Source: Eutypa lata (taxonomy: Eukaryota > Ascomycota > Sordariomycetes > Xylariales > Diatrypaceae). From it: a stretch of 64,000 nt of DNA. The stretch's first letter is position 1. Every line of letters begins with the position of its first letter. The notes under the pieces were generated by a model. It saw nothing but the letters and a program-made list of their open reading frames with translations. It ran no database searches and was not told the origin of the DNA. The stretch covers positions 930,001 through 994,000 of the forward strand of contig JAKULF010000007.1 of assembly GCA_022661535.1 (NCBI GenBank). Reading direction: 5' to 3'. A program made the position numbers and the translations under genes. Below are positions 23,338-36,264 of this stretch, piece by piece.

Positions 23338-25319
23338 TCCAAAAAATCAATCACGCATAACCTACACACATACGAAGATACGATAAGACAGAAAAACGTC
23401 GATCTATTCCCCTTTGTTCTCTTAGTGTACTATTTTGGAGGGTGATACCAGAAGCGGGGCCCTATTTTGTTTATTTTGCCTACTATTACTTAAATAGTAG
23501 ATTACGGGATTAGGGGATTAAAGGATGGAAGGCTCAAGACCCTAGGTGCATATTTGTTGGGGGTCTGCGGCATTACCTAACCTTTGGGTGTGGCTGGCGT
23601 TTTGTGTGCCGATGGTTGGTGGAGGAGGGCGACGTATTAACCACGTTGGGAAACAAATGCAACCCGGTATACACAGACGCCCTTCCGTCAGTCGGGTGTA
23701 TAGGGATACAAATCTGGTATGGCATAAAAACGAGGAGGGGGTGGGGGCCATTCTTGGCAACGCGGAGGAGGGGTTTATACTCGGGCATTTAGAACCACAT
23801 TCAGGGCGTTAAACAGGGCATCTTGGAAAGCATTTACTAGTTCATCTTTTACCAAAAAATAAGACAACCACTTTAAAAATTATGTTAAGTTTCCTTTGAG
23901 TGAAAAGCTGCCTCTCTATCTGTTTTGACAATCATCTATTCTTCATCTTCATAGTCATCGTCATCTTTGTCTTTCATCCTAGTCTTCTATCACCCTCTTC
24001 TCACTGGTGGAAACCAATGCTATGCATACATGAGGGGTGCGTGCTAAGAAATACTTGATCTGATCCAGCCCTATACCATTGTGTAAGAGCCCGTCGGCCC
24101 CGCCCGATCTGGCAGAAGTACAGACAGCAGTACGGGGGTGCACATGTAAGCAGTCTAGTTGAAGTAACGCGGGAGATGGACAATACATAAACGTTCGATA
24201 ACCGTTTAGCTACATGAGGCTCTATAGCACGCGCGACTAGACTAAATCAAGTCACAATCAGCGATGGTTGGTAATCTCGTTAAATGCCGTAAGTAGGTAG
24301 GTATGTAATGGACGACTGCACCGTAACGTGTAACCTGTAACATAACACAGATTGTACATGCATCATGCGGCAAAGCAAATTCAGCTATGTCCTCGGGAAC
24401 TGACTGAGTCCCGGATCGGGGAATGGGAGGAGGGGGCTGGAGGGGAAGGGTTAGGCGAGACCAAACAACCAAAGGAACTGAAGCAAGTAGGGTATCAATT
24501 GGAATCTAAGTGGCTGTTCTGGACTGTTCAGTAATTAACTGTACGTACGCACTCATAACTATACGATAGCGAAAGAAGACTCCTTCCAGCACGGTGAGAA
24601 AGATGCCGATTGGATGTAACCCTATGCAGGCCCTGGTATGGGATTGACGTCTAGTCCCTTTGTACCCTGAACACCATAATATGTACGTGAGGAAGTGGAG
24701 CCCGTTCGAGAATTTCGAGAAGAAGACCAAAAACAGAGCAGAATCCTTCCTAACTAGCAATTTTTTTTCTCTCTCATCGTCGTGTTCCAGAATGCATGGT
24801 GTCAGACAAGACCTCGACCGTAAGTAATAACCAAATGCTGATAAGAGAGAGCTACATACATACGCCAAAGCTGAAATAAGCTGATCCTGCTTAGTGTGGG
24901 GCTGTAAACGTTACCTACCTACTTACTGAGGTCGATCTAGTTCCAGCTATACAAAGTGAAATAGACCCCTGTATTATATGACTACATCGAGGACCCTTCG
25001 CCAAGGTTTGATCCATTGGAGGGCTTGTCCAAGCCACACTCCGCTATATCCATCACATCACATGTAAGGGAAGATGAGATACGGTTGCTTACTTATAACT
25101 ACGTACTTGTAGCGTTGCATTTAATAATATATGTGCCTCTGTGTGAACTGCTGGATATCGAGAAAGTAATTGCATCGGTTAGGTCGACCAGACATATCTT
25201 GCGATATATTCTCCTTTCAAATTTCCTCTGAATATCCTGATACCACATACCAACGGCGAACTCTAGTAGATTACCAAAACGCCATTGCCCTTCGTGTTGC
25301 AACCAATATCCTATCCACA
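23338..25319. other. Intergenic region
   Basis: The 3' side of citrate synthase and the 5' side of the Zn2Cys6 gene. The short ORFs here have no recognisable domain and overlap one another on both strands. I see no RNA gene or repeat of note. Confidence 0.4.
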
Positions 25320-27810
25320 ATGAAATCCTCGGTACCGGAAAATCAGGAGACGGCTCCTCCCCTATTATCCAAGACGTGCCAGAACTGTTATCACCTGAAG
25401 ATACGGTGCGATCGTACACAACCAGGTCCTACATGTGATAGGTACGTAGATGAAGAGCCGTCTTGATATCCAGCCGGTTTAGGGTTCCGTATACGTCTTT
25501 GTGAAGGCGAGGAACACGGGGGAGAAATCATATTATTATTCCTAAACTTCCTCCCTTGTGTCCATGCTAACCTGACTCCATTCTGAAGATGCCGGCGCTT
25601 GGGGAAGAATTGCGTTTACAGGCCAGCTCGACGGCGGTATAAATCAGCTAGGCGTGATGGGTAAGATAATTCACTATGTTCTAGGCTGGCATAGCTTGTA
25701 CTGACCTTCAAACTGAAGACGCATTGAGGCCCTCGAGTCCAAGATCGATGAGCTAATGCGATCACGGGCATCTTCTCCAACGAACGAAGCCAACGCAATT
25801 CCCGAAACCACCACCCGTGAGCGCTCGCTCTCGAGCTCTTCGCCCGGATCAAGTAGCGGCGCTGTTCAAGGCACTATTAATAGGACCAGCGGCGATGTTA
25901 TCGATGAGGGCCTCCTCACCATGGAACGGGCGAACCACTTCCTGAATATATATAAAACCACGCTGACAGCACATTTCCCGTTCGTCGTTGTTCCGCTTCA
26001 GACTTGCGCGGAGACCCTGAGACAAGAAAAGCCGTTCTTGTTCCTAGCTATTTTGACGTCTTCGTCTTTCCATGATATGCCCCTGCAGAGAATATTAGGC
26101 AGTGCGTTAAAACAATACGTCCATGAGCGGATGGTCCAAGGCGACACGGCGTCTTTTGAGTTTCTCCAAGGGCTGCTGGTGTTCCTCGCATGGTGCGAAT
26201 CTCCAAACCTCTTTTTCATAAGCTAAGCTCATTGCTTGCTAACTAAACACTTTTCTCCAGGAGCCATTACCACCCTAAACCTCAACGCTACTCCCAGTTC
26301 TTACAGCTTGCCATCAGCATAGTATCCGATTTGCGACTTGACCGGAAGCCTATAGGTAGCTGGGAAACCCATGTGGGCAGCAGGTTTCACGATCCTAACA
26401 TGCAGCGGAACGCGCCTCCAGAATGGGGATTAGACGAGAAAAGGGCTTTAGCAGGATGCTTTTACTTGTCTTCTACGTGAGTGCAATCCAGTGTACCAGA
26501 GTAATCAGACTGGAACTTTCTAATTGTTTTCCATTTATTTTACAGGGTCTCTAAGCTACTCCAAAAGCTCAACGCGTTCCCATATTCGAAATATTTGGAA
26601 GAGTGCTGTGTTTCGCTATGCGAACAGTACGAGTATCCAACAGACGAGCACCTGTACTACATCATACGACTCCAGCGTATCATGGAGGCCATCGAATACA
26701 TGACTCAGCAACACACCAACGGTCCGACAGCCCGGGCGGCCGTGCTTGATCTGCGATCCCAGCTGGAATCGTTCCGCAGCCACTTACCATTCGATCTGGG
26801 TGATAATCGTAAGTCCTATCTATCTATCTATCTACCTGCATGACTGCCCTGCTTGCCTACCGCTCACGTAAGACGAGCATGATAAGGCAACGAGGGAATG
26901 ACGTGCTGCTGTTCGTTCGTTCGTTTATTCATTGACTCGTTCATGCTGACAACCCCTCCCTTTGCCCCCCCTTACAGAGCCGCTTTTTATGCAGTACTGC
27001 ACAGCCGAGATGTACCTCTACCAAGCGGCATCGATCTGCAAGACACCAGCGCCGCTGGACGCCGACGCGGCCGCCGTGCACGCGGACCTGCTGTGCTCCG
27101 GGCTGGCGGCGGCGAAGTCCCTGCTCGACTACTACCTCACGCTGCCCGTGTACGCCGACATGGCCTTCAACAACTCGGAGTGGATCCAGCTCAGCTTCGC
27201 CATCACGGTGGCGTGCCGGCTGGCCGTGACCACGCCGTCGTCAACGCCGCAGACCCGCGCCCTGCGCCAGTCCCTCGACCTCGGCGGCGTCCTCCGCCAC
27301 CTGGCGCTGCGCGTCGGCGCCCTCGTCTCCCAGCAGGTCGACGCGCGGGGCGGCCGCGACATCTTCTACCGCTACGAGCAGCGCGTGCGGCGCATGCAGG
27401 CCTGGTACGAGCGCTGCTGCAATGGCAGCAGTAGCACTAGTAGTAGCAACATCAACATCAGCAGCAGCGCACCTAGACCGGCAATATCACGAAAAACATC
27501 GACGAAGCTAGAACAACAACAGCAGCAGCAGCAGACCATCACATCGGCGCCCTTCACGCACGACGCGCTGGGCCTGCTATCTCAGCCGCCATCAGGGGCA
27601 ACGACGCCCGTCAGCCTGTTCCCCTCTGGGGCGGCGGAGCCCACGCAGTTCTTCCAGAACCTGTCGTCTGGGGCTGGGGCCGCAGATCCCTGCGTGTGGT
27701 CGGCCGACTCGTCACAAGCCAACACTCCTGATATGAAGATGACCGAGCTGTTCCCCGAGCTGGACTACATCTTCTGTGACTGGCTGTCTCCTCCGATCGA
27801 GAGTACCTGA
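25320..27810 (+). CDS. Zn2Cys6 binuclear-cluster transcription factor
   Basis: Six exons give 659 residues: 25320-25441, 25589-25660, 25719-26192, 26261-26476, 26546-26808 and 26978-27810, all phase-consistent. The Gal4-type DNA-binding cluster spans residues 20-49 with spacing CX2CX6CX8CX2CX6C (Cys20, 23, 30, 39, 42, 49). The first intron cuts inside it, between the fourth and fifth cysteines. A basic linker (RPARRRYKSARRD) and a short heptad-like helix (IEALESKIDELM) follow, as in dimerising family members. The middle resembles the fungal_trans regulatory region (SFHDMPLQRILGSALKQYV). The tail has Asn/Ser runs, a Gln run at 27511-27532 and an acidic, aromatic end (ELFPELDYIFCDW) that could be an activation domain. 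A GC-rich block occupies about 27040-27420. The target genes are unknown. The factor lies between citrate synthase and the ruined metabolite locus. Confidence 0.88.
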
Positions 27811-30800
27811 TTGATTGAATGATTGATTGATTGATTCGTCGTGTGTGGGGTCGATCATCAGCATCAGGGGTCAAGGTCAGGGTTGCCGGGGGGGTTACTC
27901 TACTACCTACAGTAGGCAAACTGGCAAGGGGTTGTGGGGGTGGGGTGGGTTGCATCCGACCCGATACCGCGCGCACGCTATAGCTCTAGAGCTTCCCCAC
28001 CAAGAGGACCTCGGGAGCGGCGAAATTTCTTAGCTGGCCGGGATCGTCACCGTCCGTTACGGACTTGCATATGGACTTTTTAGCTACTATTTGCTGCAGT
28101 GGTAGCATGCGTACATGCATGCCTTTCTCGGTTTTCTGCACTATTTCTCTTGTTACGGTTCTACCTAACGCGATCTGGTTTATCACGAAGAGGGAAGACA
28201 GACATTGCTGACGCACCCTACCTACATACCTATCTACCGCTAAGGACCGCTTGCAGAGAATCGGCCCGCCACACACCATCCTTTCCACTCTGAGGTCTAG
28301 TTTTTGGCGGTGTGGGGTTTTCTTCTTCCTTTCAGCTTGAAAGATTAAGAGACTATCTGCAGGCCTACATTACTTATCGAGGCAAGCTGAATACTAGCTA
28401 TGTACGTACATACATTTGAAGGAACATGGCTTGAAGAACTAGACCATGGTCTTTTGTTACTGGCCGAGCTTGTTCGGAGGCTGCTTCTGTGTTACGCGTT
28501 ACGGATTGGGCTTAAACGTTTTCCCGGCATTGGACTTCGGGATTTAGGATAGGGCTTACACATATCACGGGAGGAGGGGGGGAGCTCTATCTACTAGCTG
28601 AGGGCGAGAGTGTAAGATGACGTTGGAGGCTTTCACGGAACGGGAGTTTTGGGGATCGGGGGTCAAAGGCGTCTAGGAACTTGACAGAAGGAGATTTCTG
28701 GGCAACTCTTACGGGCGTTTCGCTTCTGGCGTTTATTTTTGATTTGGGAATGAATTTACGTTTTATTGGCCTTGGCCATTTTCCCCCTCCAGTTTTCCTT
28801 TCCATCTTTCTCCTCTATTACCGCGGGGATATCTCATCTCACCTCTTCGCAAAGATAGGGTTGCATTGGCTCAGCTGAATGTATTTACTGGTAACACGGT
28901 CTTATGCAGGGAGGGCTATGGCTGGCTGGCTGACGGATACGTCCTGAACGGGATAAGCTCGCGTGAGATATGGCGCAAAATACCAGTTTATTCTATTTTT
29001 TTTTATCAGACAAAATTCCCACAATCCTCTAATCCATCCTCTAAAAAAATCCTTGCACGTTCATCCTACGAGACAAGATCAGCCATGCGAAAGATAGCAA
29101 GATGACTAGAGTAACGAACATCATTCCAGGATAGGTATCCTGGGAAGCTTAGTCCGAAGATAGCTACAAATTGCACCATGTACTTGAGGATGAGGAATAC
29201 TTCATTCGCCTTGCTCTGTTAGTGTTAAGGATCATGGTGTCTCGACGGGACAGAATAGATACCGAGCCAGTACACGTGTAGACTAGTACGTTTCTAGCTG
29301 AAGGATCATTAAGTCGGTAGATCATAAGTACAATACCTAGAGTATAATAGTAATATGTCATCTGGATCGATCGATTGTGTGTGATCTGCTTGTTATTACG
29401 CACATACCTAGCCTTAACCGAAGACGGAATGAGGAATTCTATACAAATAAAAAAGACGGTTGAAATCAACGAGAACTACCGGATCCCAGGTTTCACAAAC
29501 CCGAAGCCATAGACCGGATTGACTTCGTTGGCCATGTTGATAGATGATTAATGTTCCGTGACGCCACAGGTCACAAGCCATGCGATCATCCATTTTGTGA
29601 GGGGTGGGTGAAGAAAGGGGGGGAATCAGTATCTTGGCAAGGTAGGAGTTGGTAAGACGAACCAGCTTTCATGAAGCTGACATGCTTTTACGCATGGCTT
29701 ATGCATGATATTCGGGTTCGATAACCGACAGCTACCTGAATGTCCTACATACGACGTCGCTAGCCTCCTTCTAATGGAACGCTGAGGCAAATTGGCACGT
29801 TGAAAGTAAAAAGAGCGAGCGTACGGGCGAGTGAAACGACATATCGGCGGGGCCCCACGTGGAGGACTCGGGGGTTCGTAGAATCAGTCTCCCTGCGATA
29901 TGAGATTAGTTAGTACGTAACTAGTATGAAAGTGGTCCATAGGGCTGTGTGGCTGGGATCAAGGGGCACTAGAAGCACACGTAGAAGAGAGGGTTGGAGG
30001 TTCGGCAGGGTTCCGAGCCAGTTACCGTTTCCCCATTGCCAAGTTGGTTCACGATGCCAAGCCCCTTGTCCGTGTCCGTGTCCGATCTCAATGATACGCT
30101 TACTTAAGCCTCATAGATCGTAGAAAGGATAAGACCACAGAAGAACGTCCTGCCCTTTCATTGGCTCTGCGCGTCCACAACCAATGAGAACACCCGAGCC
30201 AAGATCGGTTTGTATATACTGAGTGCTGGGCCTCTTCAGATTCCTCGTCCCTTCCTTAAAGTGCACAATACTAGTAAGCCCGAGCCGTCATGTCAGTAAG
30301 CAGGCAATCCTGTCGTCAGCGAACTATCGCCCACCGTCACTAGGTTTTTCTTGATGTCGAAGAGGCGACATATACTGGGATAGTTGACCAGAGCAAACTT
30401 ACGCCGCTTATTATCCCTTTGTCAGAAATCCACCACTAAGCGATCCAACCACGAATGATGTCAGGCTGACTTCCCGGTCTACGCCCTTATTCTGATTCGT
30501 TGCGATTTCGACAAGGCTTGGCTGCTTTTGCACTGCCCACGACGGTGAACCACTTCATCAAGTCCCTTGCTGACTCGTATCAGTTCAGGATGGATGGATG
30601 GATGGACGGACGGATAATATGAGACTCCTTATCGCACGACTACGAAATTCGCTGCCCTAAGCTATGGTATTATCGGGGCGGTGGTGGCATTGTTATGCGG
30701 TATGTGATGGGGTCCGGCGAGCCCGTTAAACTCCAAACCGCCGGAATCTCCGGCTCTCTCTTTCTCAGCTATCGTTCTCGAAGGAAGCAAAACGCCAAGT

Positions 30801-32940
30801 CGGTCAGCTATACCCTATACCATTAGCGCTCAGCGATACATCGGCCAACGACAGGCATCATCTTCATCTCGAGCGAAAGGGACAGTCTCGGTGGTGAGAT
30901 GCTTGGGATTCGACTAATATCGTAGCACCACGCGTACATTCTCGATGTGTCTTGCCGGATGTGCGTGCCGTTGGTTGTCGGTGTGTATCGAGATACCTGC
31001 CGCTTATGTGTCGAGAGTTGATACTTATGACTAAAATGCGCGGGATGCTAGGTAAGGGTAGGTGAGGCTCGACTAGACAAGAACGACAGGATGTTGTGTC
31101 GGGTAGGGTGAAGGCCTCGTAGGGCTTTTAGATATCGTTCAGTTACGGTGACTTTCTGCTTGTATTCGTCGCCGTATCCAGGTTTTGAGAAAACGCGTAA
31201 CACCTAAATGAATCTGGCTTCGACGGGCTTCTTATATTTGAGACTTCGTGATATCTAGACGCTTACTGCAGCGAAATATGGCTGCTTATTCGCATGGGAT
31301 CTCCCCAACAACCACGAACTTACAGATACTCAGATAAAGTGATATTAGTGGCTGGATCATCTGCGGCGGCGTGAGGATACGACGAAACGAACCAGAATAA
31401 AATTGTCACGCGGGGTATGATATTGTGGCCGTCGGTCTTGATCGTGACGCCTTCTCATCGGGTCTCTCCATAGTAACACTATATTTAACGGTCTATTTCA
31501 ACGGAAAGATATATCTTATAATACAATTCATGACCATTTACGGCTCGTAAAATTATATTTCTCCCTGTGAATCTGCTGTGAACTTCATCATTGTGTTACT
31601 CCTTTCAATAAAAGCCCCCTTTTTTGTTGGGGTCTCGCACTACAGCACATGGCATAATCCGTGCCCGAGTTGCGACTCCGGTCATGATGTCTGCAGCCAT
31701 CAGGGCGTACCGCAGTTTTAAAAGACTCTCCCATTACGCGTATCATAGTCGCATACTACTTCCCGTCAAATATAGACATGTTTGCCTGGGTAAAGTTGCG
31801 CGTGGTATAAGCTTAGCTGCATTGTAACCCATATTGGAGGATTGTAGGATCATGATGCGGTACTGGAAGGCCTTTGAGGTTGATAGAAATGTGAACGGAC
31901 TTAAAATAAATAAAATAATAACGTCTACTTAAACTTGTATGAAACGAAAAACTTTGATGTGAATTAGAATTGCACTCACTCGCACACTAGGGACATCTTA
32001 TATACCCCTTGATATGACATCCACAGCTGGACCAAAATAATTAAATATTGTAGCTACCTTATATATGTTTGACCTACTTCCCCAGTGAGTGAAAAACCTG
32101 ACTACATCATCCTTCTTCAATGGGGTGACTATTAGTGTTATGAGACTGTATCATAAAGCTTTCTGGCATGAGTGGTCTACCTCCTATTCATCTCAAAGCA
32201 AGTGTAGTATGTTTCATAAAAGGCTTCATAGTTTGGGCGCACCACTGTTTGTTCGACCCCTGAGTCATTGCCCATTGGGCTACAAGATATTTTGTTCTTA
32301 TTTTCGACTGTCGTTTACCTTCTGGTTTTCGTACCATTCCTTACTCCCCGCAAAATACTCATGATTTAGTACTCCGTATGTGGGAACGTCCTAAAAAGGA
32401 GAGGAGAAAACATTGATACTTGATTTCTGGTCAACGCAAACCTAGTGGTCCACTGTACGGGTGCTCTGTGGTAGCCAACTGTGCCGCAGATAAAAATCAC
32501 TTAGCTATATGATAGGCTGTTGTGCTATACTGCGTTATTATGACCCTGCCCCTATCTGTGTTGCAGGCCTTGAGTAAGCCTTATAGCTAAATCTACTACC
32601 GTGAGCTCTGACCTAGGTAGGCGGTAGCAGCTGGATTGGTTATTCACTACATAAACCACGGCGCAAATGACACTACTCTATATTAAACTAGAAGATGTCT
32701 GAAGTCTAGGAACAGCCCTGGTGCCCTATAATCCTGGAAGTATCAACAATATTTGGAGGTCACACGACGATCACAGGAATGCATAGATACCTAATAAAGC
32801 CAACAGCTATCATCAGCGGTTAGGACGGCAACAGGATATTACCGATACGTACCTTTATTTGTGTATATATAGAAGACGACCCTACAGGTCGTACAGAGCA
32901 TACAGAAGGACCTTATGGACCTTAGGACGGAAGAAAATTA
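27811..32940. other. 5.1-kb intergenic region
   Basis: TGAT repeats at about 27811-27837 follow the transcription factor stop directly. GGAT repeats lie at about 30591-30612. A TATA-like sequence (TTTGTATATACTGAG) near 30210 is followed by a C/T-rich leader-like stretch and an ATG at 30291 that abuts a GTAAGC donor. No long conserved ORF was recognised on either strand. A tRNA-like box pair around 32230-32295 on the minus strand was examined and not accepted. Confidence 0.4.
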
Positions 32941-35483
32941 TTAGCACGCATCCTTGTCACAGGTGCCCTGAAACTTGCAATCCAGTGCTGCATGGAATTC
33001 ATCTATTGTCATGGATGCGAACGTACGGTCCTGTAAAATTGATATTAGCTTCGATGACCGACACTGTGTTCAAGTGAAATGATTATAGTATTGGAAAAGC
33101 TTACGCAAAGAACCATGGACCCCTGGATCACGCCAGCAATTGGGGCACTGGCATCCCTAAAGGCTCTTCTTACATCTTCTATAGATGTTACGTCCCCGCA
33201 AATCAAATCGATGGTGCATCCAAGAGCCTGAATATCATGTACTGCTCTTTGGGATATCTCGTCATCATGCCCGCTCCTTGACATTACGGCCATATATTTA
33301 GCGCCATTTTTAGCCAGGTATATGGCTAGGCTGGAGCAAAGACCACGGAGACCTCCGACAATTAGATAGCATGCATCTCTACGGAGACAGAGATCGCGCG
33401 GCGCAGTACTGACAGGTACATGCACAGGAAGGTCCTGGATTCTACTTATGACGAGCTTTCCGATGTGTTTGCCACTGCGCATCATCCGTAGAGCGGCGGG
33501 GATGCCTGTGAATGGGAATGTTTGGATGGGTGATATGGGTTTGATATGACCCTTGTCCAAGAGCTGAAAAACTTCAGAGAGGAGACTGTTCTTCACGTAA
33601 GCTATGTATCTATATGTGATCTGGGGAGAGACATACCTAGCCACCATGCCATCGCTGACTTGTTCATGCGAGAGGTCTAGGGCGCGGAAAGAGGCGTTGC
33701 GATTAAATGTTTCCATGGACAATGTGTTTCTATCAAGTATATCTTTCTTTCCTATCTCTACCATCGTACCGCCGTTGGCGATGATACACCATGACTCTTG
33801 TAGCAAATCGCCCGCTAGAGAGTTCAAAATGACATCGACACCTTTCCCTCCGGTGTGCTCCAATGTCCGAGATGAAAAGATACGCTCATCGGGGATGTTA
33901 TAGTTTAGTTTTAGGAAGTCGCGTTTTTCCTGCGTCCCTATCGTTGCGTAAATCTACACAGGTGTCAGTTGTATTCCTACATTTGGATTAAAGTAGAAGA
34001 GGTTGAACGCAATCCCAAAAGGAACCTACCTCGGCACCGATGAAGTTACAAAGCTGAATAGCCGATATGCCAACACCACCAGTAGCCGCATGAATCAAGA
34101 CACGGTCGCCCTACTTTATCTGTGAAAGGTGAAGTAGGGAGTATAAGGACGTCATGAAGACGTAAGGTATGGTGGCCGCTTCTTCAAAACACATGGAATC
34201 AGGGATGACGTGCACTACCTGTGCACTTGCTTGGATGTGGTTTCCAAACGACCCCTTTTCGAAGAAGGCAACCTGAATTCCGCCTCGGGGATCTTGGCGT
34301 TTGCGTAAGCGGCACGGATCGCTTTAGCCTGCGCCCCGGCATCTGGCATGGTTATGCCAGGAGTCTTGCCCGCGCTGTTAACCGCAGTTCCACGGATTAC
34401 GGCGCGGATAGGATCGCCGTCTCGAACGGCATCCCGAAGCCTTTTCAGGAAAATAACGTTAATGGCTTCAGCCGCAACATATCCATCCGCTTTCTTGTCG
34501 AAGGTGTGGCACCTTCCGCTCGGAGACGCTGTGCCACGCATAACGCCCATATCCTGATTTCTTTCCGGGGAAAGGTACATGTCTGCGCCACCAACTAACA
34601 TACCATCGACTTGGTAATTTCCAAGATATAGGCAAGCCATGCCAAGAGCCGTTAGTGTACTTGAGCATGCTGCATCGACGGAGATGCTAATTCCCTAGTT
34701 AGAAAGTAATTTTGACGCTTCTAATATTTGGTAGTTGCATAAAAGTCTTAAAGAAAGTGGTGCCCCACCTAGGCCCATGGACGTTGAGGAAATGACTGAT
34801 GCGGTTGCTAAGAAGCGCGCGGCCTGAACCTAGGGTTGGAGAGTCCGTCCGGTCTTCGGGATCCCTACTCTCCATATCGTGATAATCTTCGGAGACATCA
34901 TTAGTGATTTGTGTATATCTTATGAAGGAGGTCACGATGTGACGGGCACCACTAACCAACTGCACTTGCAACAGCAAGACACCCGACCCGCTGGCCACTG
35001 AGCTTCTCAAGCGGGATCCCGGCATTTTCTAAGCACTCATATGAGACTTCCATAAGCTGTCTCTGCTGCAGATCCATAGAGCAGGCTTCTAAATAGTTTA
35101 TACCGAAGAAGGGGGCATCGAAATCCGCTGGGTCGACATCCTCCGCGAACATAGTCCCTAGCGTCTTCATCGTATAAGGCTGCCTAGAGGAATCTTAGTG
35201 CCCGGGAAGATTAAAACGAGTCGCTAGTGGCTCATTAGAGGATCCAATAGCGAACCATAAAGTCCCACAGGTCTTTTAGCGTGTTGCAGTGTCCGGGGAG
35301 ACGGCACGCCATCCCAACAACAGCGATCGGGACTTGAGAATAATGCTCGGAAGCTCCATCGCAGCAAACAGCCGTCGAATTGGACCCGTTTGAGCGATGG
35401 CCATTGAAAAAATTTGATTTCAGGCTGCTAGAATAATAACGATAACCGTCAATGATCCCGTTCTGCTGGGAATGCGCATCCAT
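32941..35483 (-). pseudogene. Highly reducing polyketide synthase remnant (KS joined to ER and truncated KR)
   Basis: Read on the minus strand, the piece begins with a short leader and the KS start (VPIAVVGMACRLPG). KS parts follow: [20 protein letters not shown], the active-site Cys motif DAACSST near 34665-34680, HTFDKKADGY and NSAGKTPG. At about 34268-34275 the KS stops at the usual position of its second half, and enoyl-reductase sequence (VAFFEKGSFGNH, then HAATGGVG) continues in another frame. The rest of the KS and all of AT, DH and MT, normally about 1,000 residues or more, are missing. KR follows (LIVGGLRGLCSSLA, then DEFHAALDCK) but ends at a TAA (32941-32943) before its catalytic Tyr, and no ACP is present. 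Other lesions are a frameshift near 35250, a TAA at 35195-35197 and a TAG at 34111-34113. It cannot make a working synthase. The original product is unknown. Confidence 0.88.
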
Positions 35484-36000
35484 GACGACCGGACCTGCCA
35501 TAGAAGGCGATGTGGTGAGACTGACGATGACCAAGTCCACGTGAATTAAAGAAGGCATCGGCACTATTGTTGCCAGCAGCCTTGTGCTGTAATGCATAGG
35601 GAAATAGGGCTGCTTATGCAGTCAACTCCGGCGGACCTCAAGTTAGTTAGTATTCCAGCGAGATGGAGAAAATGGACCCCTGAGATTGGTGGGGTGCGAC
35701 AATGCCGACCTAAGAAGCACATGAAATAGGAACTAACTGTTGTATCCTGGTTTAATGTAACAAGCAGTGGAATGTAACCTTGGAGCGTTGTCTTTGAAGG
35801 ATATGTAGGTCCGCTATACTCCTATTGGCCCACATATACTCACCCTTTCGGCGCTATTGGCTGCGTTCATGGCTAAGGATATCTGTATAGGATGAACTTT
35901 GAGGTCTGTGGTTCTTACTCTACATTAAGCAAGATAATTATGGAAAGTCAACAAATCTATACACAGCGTACCTCAAGCTTAGGTCCCCACGCGCTAGAAC

Positions 36001-36125
36001 ATGGCTAACACACAGAAGCATGAAGAGGTTGAGTTTCAAACCTTAGATGGCTTAACACTCCGGGGGCACTATACATAGGGTATACATAGGAGGCCACAAA
36101 GGCCCTGCAGTTATCGTGACATCAC
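36001..36125 (+). pseudogene. N-terminal fragment of an alpha/beta hydrolase
   Basis: From ATG 36001 the frame reads MANTQKHEEVEFQTLDGLTL, then RGHYT and a TAG at 36076-36078. Shifted by a frame, it continues with GGHKGPAVIVTS up to about 36125. The pattern EFxTLDGLTLRG...GPAVIV is the start of the dienelactone-hydrolase-like alpha/beta hydrolases often found beside fungal PKS genes, where they release or transfer polyketides. The rest of the hydrolase (nucleophile elbow, Asp, His) is absent. It is transcribed away from the PKS remnant, with about 500 bases between them. Confidence 0.6.
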
Positions 36126-36264
36126 TGTTATTCTCTGGCGGTTCTCAAAATACAAAACGCATACCCGATCGTAATGATTCTGACATCCAATCGAGAACTC
36201 ATCCCCTGAAAAGATTCTTAATGTTTAACAAGGTCCACATCCCACCGCACACCAAAGATACCAA

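Noticed and set aside
26898..27434. 178-codon ORF overlapping the last exon of the transcription factor
   Set aside because: It is a shadow frame (Ala/Arg/Pro-rich) of the GC-rich block of exon 6, whose true frame joins in phase to exon 5.
32230..32295. tRNA-like A- and B-box words on the minus strand
   Set aside because: The boxes are too close for a tRNA and no cloverleaf stems pair; at most a chance match or a tRNA-derived fragment.
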